From: Pullilachnospira_A gallistercoris
GTDB taxonomy: Bacteria; Bacillota; Clostridia; Lachnospirales; Lachnospiraceae
Assembly (NCBI GenBank): GCA_018712125.1
Contig: DVHM01000036.1
Location: 1 to 26,163, forward strand
DNA length: 26,163 nucleotides
Direction of reading: 5' to 3'
Shown: in pieces, positions 1-5,944 of the stretch
Position numbering within the stretch: position 1 is the stretch's first letter
Layout: each line of letters starts with the position of its first letter
Position numbers and translations under genes: made by a program
Notes under the pieces: generated by a model
What the model saw: only the letters and a program-made list of their open reading frames with translations
What the model was told of the DNA's origin: nothing
The model's database searches: none

Positions 1-27
1 ACAGTAAGGGAAGCCGATAGATGGAAG

Positions 28-117
28 GCAGGAACAAATAAGAGCGCGGAAGCAAATACGAGGGCGGAAGCGAATACGAGGGCGGAAGCGAATACGGGGA
101 TGGAAACGAACGCGCCG
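28..117 (+). repeat. In-frame 18-bp tandem repeat (about five units)
   Basis: Units lie at 28-45 (degenerate), 46-63, 64-81, 82-99 and 100-117 (degenerate). The three central units differ by only one or two bases. In the frame of the following regulator each unit encodes a six-residue peptide of the type A-E-A-N-T-R. The ATG at 100 sits exactly where the other units have GCG, so the apparent start codon lies inside the repeat. Confidence 0.8.
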
Positions 118-744
118 ACAGGACAGGGGAACATCGGACAGAAACTGCGGGATGCCCGTAAAAATTCCGGCCTGACCCAGGAGAGCGCGGCGGAACGCCT
201 GGGCGTCAGCCGGCAGACCATCTCCAACTGGGAAAACAGCCGCTCCTATCCGGACATCGGCAGTGTGGTAAAGATGAGCGATCTCTATTCTGTCAGCCTC
301 GACAAACTGCTGAAGGGGGATGAGACTATGATGAGACATCTGGAGATGAGCACCAATGCGGTAAAGAGCAGACAGAGATTTTCCAGGATGATCCTGGTGC
401 TGGTCTACCTTCTGATCTGGACGGTAACCATCGTCTCCTTCTGGTGGACCAGCGGGTCGGACGCCATGGGATATGCTCTGCTGGCATTCTATCTGGTGCT
501 GCCGGTAACGACGCTGGTTATTTCCGTTTTTATCGGGAGGGACGAGAGCTGGTCCGGCAGCCGGTGGCTGATGATGCTGTTCTTTGGAGTGATGTATATG
601 CTGGGCCCATTTGCCACCTTTTCCATGGCAAACAACCTGGCCTTTGACCACAGGAATCTGCCGCAGCTGACGGACATGCTGCCGGGGATTCTGTGTTCCG
701 CGGTCGGGATTGGTATCGGGGCGCTGATACGGCGGAGAAAATAA
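100..744 (+). CDS. XRE-family HTH regulator with four C-terminal membrane segments
   Basis: Likely a DNA-binding regulator tethered to the membrane. Residues 12-66 form a Cro/C1-type helix-turn-helix (LGVSRQTISNWENSRSYP is the recognition part). Hydrophobic segments follow at about 97-116, 123-146, 156-176 and 192-210, ending in RRRK. XRE-plus-membrane proteins of this layout are common in Lachnospiraceae and are mostly uncharacterised; the signal sensed is unknown. The start is doubtful: no ribosome binding site precedes ATG 100, and the frame is open to base 1 through the tandem repeat without another ATG, GTG or TTG. The true start may therefore lie left of the window. The gene ends just before a strong hairpin terminator. 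The HTH identification is firm; the function is not known. Confidence 0.85.
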   Translation: METNAPTGQGNIGQKLRDARKNSGLTQESAAERLGVSRQTISNWENSRSYPDIGSVVKMSDLYSVSLDKLLKGDETMMRHLEMSTNAVKSRQRFSRMILVLVYLLIWTVTIVSFWWTSGSDAMGYALLAFYLVLPVTTLVISVFIGRDESWSGSRWLMMLFFGVMYMLGPFATFSMANNLAFDHRNLPQLTDMLPGILCSAVGIGIGALIRRRK

Positions 745-747
745 AAG

Positions 748-785
748 AAAGGTTCCATCCGGTCACTTTCGGATGGAACCTTTTA
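748..785 (+). terminator. Intrinsic terminator, possibly bidirectional
   Basis: GGTTCCATCCG (751-761) pairs with CGGATGGAACC (770-780), with an 8-nt loop, followed by TTTTATT. The left arm is preceded by A-rich sequence, so it could also stop minus-strand transcripts from the DUF1349 unit. It lies four bases after the regulator's stop codon. Confidence 0.85.
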
Positions 786-912
786 TTGATCGGCTTAAAA
801 CAAGCAAACCTGCTATCAGCAGAGCCGGGAAGATTGTGGCGGCGATGGCCTGGGTAATAAATCCCAGATAGCAGGCCGCCAGCGTTTTTTTATATTTTTG
901 TTTTTCGGTCAC
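763..912 (-). pseudogene. MFS transporter remnant: N-terminal helix fused to last helix
   Basis: A 49-codon frame starts at GTG (912-910), one base after the DUF1349 stop, and ends at TGA (765-763), inside the terminator hairpin. Its first part, TEKQKYKKTLAACYLGFITQ, resembles the N-terminus and first membrane helix of clostridial major facilitator transporters. The second part, IFPALLIAGLLVLSRSIKG, resembles a C-terminal helix and tail of the same family. The roughly 350 residues expected in between are absent. I infer an internal deletion that left the two ends in frame. Assignment rests on recalled family appearance, not a search. Alternatively it is a genuine single- or double-helix small membrane protein coupled to DUF1349. 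Confidence 0.5.
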
Positions 913-913
913 A

Positions 914-1501
914 TTATTTACCTGCCCGAATATTCTTTACCGTTTTTTTCTCGATGCTGAGATTTTCATACACGCGGATGCCGCCGTTACCTGTCGGGGC
1001 CTGTGCCAGAAGACCTACTTTGATGACGGGATCCGCAGGGAGATGGAAATAGCGCATCATGTAAAAATTGACCCCGTCTACAGAGTAGTGGAATCCGAAG
1101 TTGTTGCCGACCCGGCATACCTGCAGCCAGGCGGTGTTGCCCTCCAGATTGCATCCGTTGGCGTCGTCGGAATCCCCTTTTGTTACCACGCTTACTGCGG
1201 CGTGTGTGCCAAAATCGGTAAGTTCAAAACAGCATTTTGCCCAGCAGTTCTGATCTTTCATGACCATAACGGAGGCGGAATCGTAAGTATCCTGAAAGTC
1301 ATGGGAGACTTTTACCCTGAGCACAAAGTCCCCTTCCACTTCCGTATAGTAATAGGGGGCATTGCAAAGGGACTCCGGGAGAATCCCCTCCTGACATTCG
1401 TCGATGCTGCCGCAGAAGAAATCAGTCTGGGCCGGCGCCATGATTTCAATTCTGTTCTCCGTCTGTTTGATCGAGCTCTCGTTTAACCACTTAAATTCCA
1501 T
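914..1501 (-). CDS. DUF1349 domain-containing protein
   Basis: 195 residues, soluble, no signal peptide. The sequence fits the DUF1349 family, a concanavalin-like beta-sandwich often linked to carbohydrate use or regulation: a WxxxS opening, FVLRVKVSHDF, the segment DSASVMVMKDQNCWAKCCFE, and a late VGLLAQAPTGNGG strand. Length is normal for a single-domain member. The start is supported by AAAGGAG seven bases upstream of the ATG. The gene follows the AraC regulator on the same strand with 85 bases between and has its own candidate -10 box, so the AraC protein may control it. Biochemical activity is not established for the family. Confidence 0.8.
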   Translation of the reverse strand: MEFKWLNESSIKQTENRIEIMAPAQTDFFCGSIDECQEGILPESLCNAPYYYTEVEGDFVLRVKVSHDFQDTYDSASVMVMKDQNCWAKCCFELTDFGTHAAVSVVTKGDSDDANGCNLEGNTAWLQVCRVGNNFGFHYSVDGVNFYMMRYFHLPADPVIKVGLLAQAPTGNGGIRVYENLSIEKKTVKNIRAGK

Positions 1502-1532
1502 GATGAATCTCCTTTCACGCTTGATTAAGTGT

Positions 1533-1561
1533 ATTATATAATCAGAATCTGCGGATAGAAA
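1533..1561 (-). promoter_or_regulatory. Candidate promoter of the DUF1349 gene
   Basis: On the minus strand a perfect TATAAT (1538-1533) sits 32 bases upstream of the start codon. The position expected for the -35 box reads TTTCTA, a poor match. A strong -10 with a weak -35 is typical of promoters needing an activator; the neighbouring AraC protein is the obvious candidate (inference). Confidence 0.5.
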
Positions 1562-1586
1562 GGCACTATAGCGTCAAATAAAAGCA

Positions 1587-2477
1587 TTATTTACCCGGTT
1601 TTCGTTGTTTGCCAGGCGAATCTCCATACTTTCTGCGAAATTGACGGCTGAAGTAATTTACGGAATGAAATCCACAGGCGGAACTGATCTCCTGCAGGGT
1701 CAGTGTGGTTTCCCGCAGCAAACGCTGCGCTGTTTGGAGGCGGTACTGAATGAGCGCCTCCACCGGGGAACATCCGAGGTAGGACTGGAAACACCGTCCC
1801 GCCTCACTTCGGCTGATATTGGCGGCGCTGGCGATATCTTCCAGTGTGACCGTTTGGGCGTAATGTTCGTAAATATACGACAGCATTTTCTGGAGGCGTA
1901 TTTGGGTGTTCAGTTGTATCCGTGACGCTTCGAATCTCGGCAGGGAATCCAAATTGCGAAAGATTGTTTCCAATACACAGCAGATGTTGCGCTGAACCGT
2001 CAGCTCACAGCAGGAGGACATATCCCGCATGGCGCGGTACGCGGCGCGGATCTGCCCATGGACCTCTCTCCAGAGAATGTTGTCGTGCCGGAACACAACA
2101 AAGGGCAGGGCGCTGCACGAGAGAATCGGCTGAATGTATTTCTGGTAAATGGCGCTGTTTTCCGGGGCGACCACTGTGCCGGAAAAGAGAATGGCCGGCA
2201 AAGGATCCGGCGCGGCGCCGGACAGCTGTCGAATTCCGTGGAGCATATTCTGGTTGACGAAGATACTGTCCCCCGGTTCCAGAATGGTATGGATTTGTCC
2301 CACCTGGTAGTCCAGAACACCGCTTTGCGCTGTGGCAATCTCGAAGTAGGGATGCCAGTGCATAGGGCCTGTGCGGCCTGGCAAAGCAGCAAGTTCATCG
2401 CGGTAAAATGCAACGGGAAAAGATAAGATATCATGCGGTATCTGTTCCTGCAGTTGATGATCGAGCAATATAGCCAT
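1587..2477 (-). CDS. AraC-family transcriptional regulator with N-terminal cupin
   Basis: 296 residues. The first ~100 residues form a cupin-type ligand domain (MHWHPYFEIATAQSG, then LEPGDSIFVNQNMLHGI). The C-terminal ~100 residues are the double helix-turn-helix of AraC/XylS proteins, with SEAGRCFQSYLGCSPVEALI and the signature CGFHSVNYFSRQFRRKYGDSP. Such proteins usually sense a sugar and activate neighbouring genes. The start has AAAGGA seven bases upstream. The gene precedes DUF1349 and the transporter remnant on the same strand, suggesting a former sugar-uptake or sugar-sensing unit. It is divergent from hsp18. The ligand cannot be read from the sequence. Confidence 0.9.
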   Translation of the reverse strand: MAILLDHQLQEQIPHDILSFPVAFYRDELAALPGRTGPMHWHPYFEIATAQSGVLDYQVGQIHTILEPGDSIFVNQNMLHGIRQLSGAAPDPLPAILFSGTVVAPENSAIYQKYIQPILSCSALPFVVFRHDNILWREVHGQIRAAYRAMRDMSSCCELTVQRNICCVLETIFRNLDSLPRFEASRIQLNTQIRLQKMLSYIYEHYAQTVTLEDIASAANISRSEAGRCFQSYLGCSPVEALIQYRLQTAQRLLRETTLTLQEISSACGFHSVNYFSRQFRRKYGDSPGKQRKPGK

Positions 2478-2515
2478 ATGGTATTCCTTTACTCATGCAT
2501 AATGTTCCAATACAT

Positions 2516-2544
2516 ACTATACCTTATCTCATCAGCGCGGGCAA
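2516..2544 (-). promoter_or_regulatory. Promoter of the AraC regulator gene
   Basis: Minus-strand TTGCCC (2544-2539) and TATAGT (2521-2516) with a 17-base spacer, about 40 bases upstream of the start codon. It is back-to-back with the hsp18 promoter. Confidence 0.55.
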
Positions 2545-2574
2545 ATACAGGGGGCAGAAAAAAATAAAAAATTA

Positions 2575-2601
2575 TTAGCACTCACACTTGACGAGTGCTA
2601 A
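2575..2601 (+). promoter_or_regulatory. CIRCE element (HrcA operator)
   Basis: A perfect consensus CIRCE: TTAGCACTC at 2575-2583, nine-base spacer, GAGTGCTAA at 2593-2601; the dyad extends three more bases on each side. CIRCE is the binding site of the heat-labile repressor HrcA. The -35 box of the hsp18 promoter lies inside the spacer, so bound HrcA would block RNA polymerase. hrcA itself is not in the window. Confidence 0.97.
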
Positions 2602-2616
2602 TAAAAGTGGTATAAC
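2588..2616 (+). promoter_or_regulatory. hsp18 promoter
   Basis: TTGACG (2588-2593), 17-base spacer, TATAAC (2611-2616): a good housekeeping-sigma promoter embedded in the CIRCE dyad, about 70 bases upstream of the hsp18 start. Confidence 0.85.
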
Positions 2617-2686
2617 ATAGTCAGAGCAAAAAAGAAGCTCAAAAAAATATCATCAAGTGGATAACATTTGGAAGGAGCGATGACTT

Positions 2687-3130
2687 ATGTTGATGCCGAG
2701 CATTTTTGGAGATAGTTTTATGGATGATTTCTTTGATTTCCCGGAGGTGCGTCCCGCAAGGACCTATCAAAGGACCTATCATCAGAACCAGCTGATGAAG
2801 ACCGACATTTTCCAGACAAAGGACGGCTATGAGATTACCATGGACCTGCCGGGATATAAGAAGGAAGATGTGACCGCGGAACTGAAGGACGGTTATCTGG
2901 TTATTACCGCCAGCACGAACCAGAACAACGACGAGAAGGATGCCGAGGGCAAGTACCTGCGCCGGGAGCGTTACAGCGGAAGCTGCAGCAGAAGCTTCTA
3001 TGTGGGCGAGGATCTGACCCAGGAGGATATCAAGGCGAGGTTCGAGCACGGAACGCTGAAACTGATGGTGCCGAACAAGGAAAACCGGCCGAAGGTGGAA
3101 GAGACAAAACACATTACCATCGAGGGCTAA
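2687..3130 (+). CDS. hsp18: Small heat-shock protein, Hsp20/alpha-crystallin family
   Basis: 147 residues, the usual length of clostridial Hsp18. It holds unfolding proteins in a refoldable state as an oligomer, without ATP. The N-terminal arm (MLMPSIFGDSFMDDFFDFPE) is followed by the alpha-crystallin domain from about residue 38: MKTDIFQTKDGYEITMDLPGYKKEDV and the A-x-x-x-n-G-v-L-type end FEHGTLKLMVPNKE. The start has GGAG ten bases upstream. It is controlled by the CIRCE site and followed by its own terminator, then by a DnaJ-type co-chaperone that could pass clients to DnaK. Confidence 0.96.
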   Translation: MLMPSIFGDSFMDDFFDFPEVRPARTYQRTYHQNQLMKTDIFQTKDGYEITMDLPGYKKEDVTAELKDGYLVITASTNQNNDEKDAEGKYLRRERYSGSCSRSFYVGEDLTQEDIKARFEHGTLKLMVPNKENRPKVEETKHITIEG

Positions 3131-3173
3131 GGATGCGAGGGACCTATGGGCCTTCCCGGTAAGAATACGATGG

Positions 3174-3210
3174 GGCTGACTGCACGGGGAGGTGCGGTCA
3201 GCCTCTTTTT
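3174..3210 (+). terminator. Intrinsic terminator after hsp18
   Basis: GGCTGACTGCAC (3174-3185) pairs with GTGCGGTCAGCC (3192-3203), one G-T pair, six-base loop, followed by TCTTTTT. It separates hsp18 from the dnaJ-like gene. Confidence 0.9.
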
Positions 3211-3292
3211 AGAGACTGGGAAATGTTGTCTCTGATACGATAAAAAGCCCCTATGGGGGCGAGGGCATATCTTGGAATGGAGGTGAGAGAAG

Positions 3293-4324
3293 ATGGCCGC
3301 AAAGAGAGATTATTACGAGGTTCTGGGCGTGAGCAGGGATGCCGACCAGGCCGCGATCAAAAAAGCATATCGGAAACTCGCGAAAAAATACCATCCGGAC
3401 ACCAACGCCGGAGATCCCAGGGCGGAGGAAAAGTTCAAGGAAGTGACGGAGGCGTATCAGGTCCTCGGGGACGAGGAGAAGAAGAAACTGTACGACGAGT
3501 TCGGCCACGCAGCCTTTCAGGAGGGATTTGACCCGGAATATGCCAGAAGGGCTGCCCAGGGCGGATTTGGCGGAAATGGAAATTTCCAGGAGTTTCATTT
3601 TGAAAACGGAAATATGGATGATATTTTCGATGATCTGTTCGGAAATATTTTTCATGGTGGACAGAGCGCGGGAGGCAGTGGCTTCCACAGCGGAAACTTC
3701 GGCGGAGGATTTCGCGGCGCCGGTTTCGGAGGAGGCTCGGGTTCTTACGGGCGGAGCACTTACGGCGGCGGCTATACCATGAAAGGGCAGGATGCCGAGA
3801 CCCAGATGGATGTGACCTTCGACGAGGCGGCTTTTGGCTGCGACAAAGTCATCACGCTGCAGAATGGCGAGGGAGCCGGCCAGCCGCTGAAGGTGCATAT
3901 TCCGGCGGGAATCGATACCGGAAAGAAGATTCGGCTGAAAGGCAAAGGGCATCCGGGATATGGCGGCGGCGAGGCCGGCGATCTCTATCTGAAGATCAAT
4001 GTGCTGCCGAAGCCCGGCTTTGAGCGGAAGGGCATGGACGTCTACACTACCGCGGAGATTCCCTTTACCACCGCGGCGCTGGGCGGGACGATCCGCGTAC
4101 ACACCCTCTATGGGGATGTGGAGTGCAAAGTAAAGGAGGGAACGCAATCCGGAAGCAAGATCCGGCTGAAAAACAAGGGAATTGTTTCCATGAAAAATGC
4201 TTCCCTTCACGGGGATCAGTATGTTACCATACAGATACAGGTGCCCAGACATTTGAATCCCGAGGCCAAGAGGAAACTTCGGGAATATCAGGCCGCCTGC
4301 GGATACAGACAGACAACAGCCTGA
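3293..4324 (+). CDS. DnaJ-type co-chaperone without zinc finger (class II, CbpA-like)
   Basis: 343 residues. The J domain (about 5-70) has YHPDTNAG with the HPD at 34-36, which stimulates the ATPase of DnaK. A Gly/Phe-rich linker spans about 85-165 (GGFGGNGNFQEFHFENGN and repeats of GGxG). The two peptide-binding C-terminal domains follow (QDAETQMDVTFDEAAFGCDK to VTIQIQVPRHL). The four CxxCxGxG motifs of class I DnaJ are missing, so this is not the dnaK-operon DnaJ but the shorter class. Start choice is firm: GGAGGTGA seven bases upstream. A short GC hairpin (3247-3260) lies in its leader. No CIRCE lies directly upstream. Confidence 0.94.
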   Translation: MAAKRDYYEVLGVSRDADQAAIKKAYRKLAKKYHPDTNAGDPRAEEKFKEVTEAYQVLGDEEKKKLYDEFGHAAFQEGFDPEYARRAAQGGFGGNGNFQEFHFENGNMDDIFDDLFGNIFHGGQSAGGSGFHSGNFGGGFRGAGFGGGSGSYGRSTYGGGYTMKGQDAETQMDVTFDEAAFGCDKVITLQNGEGAGQPLKVHIPAGIDTGKKIRLKGKGHPGYGGGEAGDLYLKINVLPKPGFERKGMDVYTTAEIPFTTAALGGTIRVHTLYGDVECKVKEGTQSGSKIRLKNKGIVSMKNASLHGDQYVTIQIQVPRHLNPEAKRKLREYQAACGYRQTTA

Positions 4325-4344
4325 GAGGAAATTTCGGGCCGCGG

Positions 4345-4425
4345 ATGAGCATAAAGGAAAAACAGATTTTATGGCAGCAGTTCGAAAGAGAAGAGGCGGC
4401 GGGAAAAAAGGCCGCCGGAACATGA
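4345..4425 (+). CDS. Possible 26-residue leader peptide upstream of the nuclease
   Basis: A short frame starts at ATG 4345 and its TGA (4423-4425) overlaps an in-frame ATG of the nuclease gene (ATGA at 4422-4425), as in translationally coupled pairs. The peptide is highly charged (MSIKEKQILWQQFEREEAAG). A weak GAGAGGAA lies too far upstream for a good ribosome binding site. It may be only an accident of the long basic N-terminus read in another frame. Confidence 0.25.
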   Translation: MSIKEKQILWQQFEREEAAGKKAAGT

Positions 4426-5162
4426 GCAACAGAAGAAGATATGGCGGCAGGAGAGGAAGTTTTCTGCTGGCTTTGGCCGTGACAGCGGTGCTGACCGCTG
4501 CCGCGGCATTTTTTCCGGAACTCTGGGAGACGCCTCAGAGCGCCCCGGCGGTAACGGAAAACGCCGGAACGGTCTATGGGTTGGAGGATCTGCCGGCCTA
4601 CGACGGAAAGCCTTATGTAAAGATCAACGGAGGGAAGCCCTTTTTTGCGGAGAGTGATTACACGACGGATTCCTTTGAACGCTACAGCCCGTTAGATGGG
4701 CTGGGCAGATGCGGGGCGGCTTACGCCTGTGTGGGGCGGGATCTGATGCCCACAGAGGAGCGGGGAGCCATCGGAGATGTGCGGCCCACGGGGTGGCATA
4801 CGGTCAAATATGACATTGTGGATGGGAAATATCTCTACAATCGCTGTCATCTGATCGGCTACCAGCTCAGCGGGGAGAACGCCAACGAGGAGAATCTGAT
4901 TACCGGTACCAGATACCTGAATGTGGAGGGGATGCTGCCCTTTGAAAATCAGGTGGCGGAGTATGTGGAAGGAACGGGAAATCATGTGCTCTACCGGGTA
5001 ACGCCGGTGTTCGCGGGAACAAATCTTCTGGCCGATGGCGTGTTGATGGAGGCGTTCTCCGTGGAGGACGGCGGCGCGGGCGTGTGCTTTTGCGTCTTCT
5101 GTTACAACGTGCAGCCGGGGATTGTTATCGACTACGCCACAGGCGAGAGTGCGCTGGCTTAA
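4371..5162 (+). CDS. Membrane-anchored or secreted DNA/RNA non-specific endonuclease
   Basis: A beta-beta-alpha-metal nuclease of the NUC1/EndA-like family, acting outside the cell or at its surface on nucleic acid. Counting from 4371, residues 18-46 are a basic stretch followed by one hydrophobic helix (RRGSFLLALAVTAVLTAAAA), an uncleaved anchor or signal peptide. The catalytic region is YNRCHLIGYQLSGENANEEN with the key His, then LITGTRYLNVEGMLPFENQV with the metal-binding Asn/Glu, and the closing YNVQPGIVIDYATGES. The usual DRGH motif appears as NRCH, as in clostridial members. Start uncertain: ATG 4371 (263 aa) or ATG 4422 (246 aa); neither has a strong ribosome binding site. It follows dnaJ by 46 bases. 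Confidence 0.9.
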   Translation: MAAVRKRRGGGKKGRRNMSNRRRYGGRRGSFLLALAVTAVLTAAAAFFPELWETPQSAPAVTENAGTVYGLEDLPAYDGKPYVKINGGKPFFAESDYTTDSFERYSPLDGLGRCGAAYACVGRDLMPTEERGAIGDVRPTGWHTVKYDIVDGKYLYNRCHLIGYQLSGENANEENLITGTRYLNVEGMLPFENQVAEYVEGTGNHVLYRVTPVFAGTNLLADGVLMEAFSVEDGGAGVCFCVFCYNVQPGIVIDYATGESALA

Positions 5163-5168
5163 AGGGGT

Positions 5169-5335
5169 ACTATTCTCAGCCACTCCACCCACATAAGCAG
5201 TCTCGCTCCTTACGGAGCTAAGACTGCTTATGTGGGTGGAGTGACTGCTTCACAGTCTTGATTCAGAGCAGACAGTCACTGCTTACATGCGAGCATGACG
5301 CAGCGACTGTCCACTCTGAATCGGCTGCGAATAGT
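5169..5335. repeat. Multi-hairpin palindromic element (REP/MITE-like or structured RNA)
   Basis: Nested inverted repeats fill the gap after the nuclease. Outer arms ACTATTCTCAGCC (5169-5181) and GGCTGCGAATAGT (5323-5335) match at 12 of 13 positions. Hairpin A: 5181-5203 with 5221-5243, 23 perfect pairs, plus GCTCC/GGAGC around a TTAC loop. Hairpin B: 5260-5277 with 5305-5322, 16 of 18 pairs, extended by CTGC/GCAG and CATGC/GCATG. A small ACTG/CAGT stem (5244-5256) lies between. The whole folds as a closed multi-branch junction. No terminal T-tract and no coding frame. The function could be transcription termination, RNA stability or a mobile palindromic repeat. Confidence 0.85.
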
Positions 5336-5366
5336 GACAAGAAGTGAGACAATTTCCGGAAATGTA

Positions 5367-5396
5367 TTGACAAATTGCATCACATTATTGTATATT
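5367..5396 (+). promoter_or_regulatory. Promoter of the MarR gene
   Basis: TTGACA (5367-5372) and TATATT (5391-5396) with an 18-base spacer, directly upstream of the palindromic operator. Confidence 0.85.
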
Positions 5397-5402
5397 AAAA
5401 TA

Positions 5403-5416
5403 GTTCACTAGTGAAC
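5403..5416 (+). promoter_or_regulatory. Palindromic operator, probably MarR autoregulation
   Basis: A perfect 14-base palindrome GTTCACTAGTGAAC covers the expected transcription start, seven bases after the -10 box. MarR proteins classically bind such short dyads over their own promoters; binding by this protein is inferred from position. Confidence 0.75.
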
Positions 5417-5442
5417 AAATGAGGGCGGAGTGAGATAAGGAT

Positions 5443-5874
5443 ATGGAAATTGATGAGATGATGCTTCAGGGAATCTGTCTGAGAAAACTTCTGGAAAAGA
5501 AGATGACGCCCCTGATGCAGGAGTACGGCCTGCGGCCGGTGGAACTGGATATTCTATTTTTCCTCGATATGCAAAAGGATGTGGACACTGCCAGGGAGTT
5601 GATCAGGATCCGGCATCTGTCCAAGGCGCATATTTCAAAGTCGGTGGATAATCTCAGGAAAAGCGGATTTATCACACTGACGGAGGACGGCGAGGATCAC
5701 AGACTGATGCATATTCGGTGCACCGACAGAGCGAAGGAAGCCGCAGCCAGGGTTCGCAGCGTTTATCAGCAATGCCAGGAGATCGTGATGAGAGGCATAA
5801 CCGAGGAGGAGCACAGCCGGCTGGAGGCTGTTCTGCATAAGATCAGCCGAAATGTGGAAAGGGAGCTGGGGTAA
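5443..5874 (+). CDS. MarR-family transcriptional regulator
   Basis: 143 residues, normal for the family. A winged helix-turn-helix occupies about residues 30-105: ELIRIRHLSKAHISKSVDNL is the recognition region and ITLTEDGEDHRLMHI is the wing. The flanking helices for dimerisation are present (MMLQGICLRKLLEKKM at the start, HSRLEAVLHKISRNVE at the end). It probably represses its own promoter through the palindrome at 5403-5416. The DUF1538/PII pair starts 70 bases downstream on the same strand with no terminator between, so those genes are likely in the same transcript and under its control. The ligand is unknown. Confidence 0.92.
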   Translation: MEIDEMMLQGICLRKLLEKKMTPLMQEYGLRPVELDILFFLDMQKDVDTARELIRIRHLSKAHISKSVDNLRKSGFITLTEDGEDHRLMHIRCTDRAKEAAARVRSVYQQCQEIVMRGITEEEHSRLEAVLHKISRNVERELG

Positions 5875-5944
5875 GGTCTGGGTTTGAAGACGGATAAGAA
5901 CTGCGGGAAAGGAGAGTGAGACTATTAAGTTAAGAAGGGACAAA

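Noticed and set aside
786..900. A second plus-strand terminator at about 839-893 (GC dyad followed by seven T)
   Set aside because: The dyad is imperfect and the interval is better explained as the coding remnant of an MFS transporter read on the minus strand.
3251..4429. 392-codon minus-strand frame opposite the dnaJ-like gene, and similar long minus-strand frames opposite cdaA, leuA, rfbD, rfbB and the GT2 genes
   Set aside because: They mirror codon bias of well-supported plus-strand genes, lack ribosome binding sites and show no domain features.
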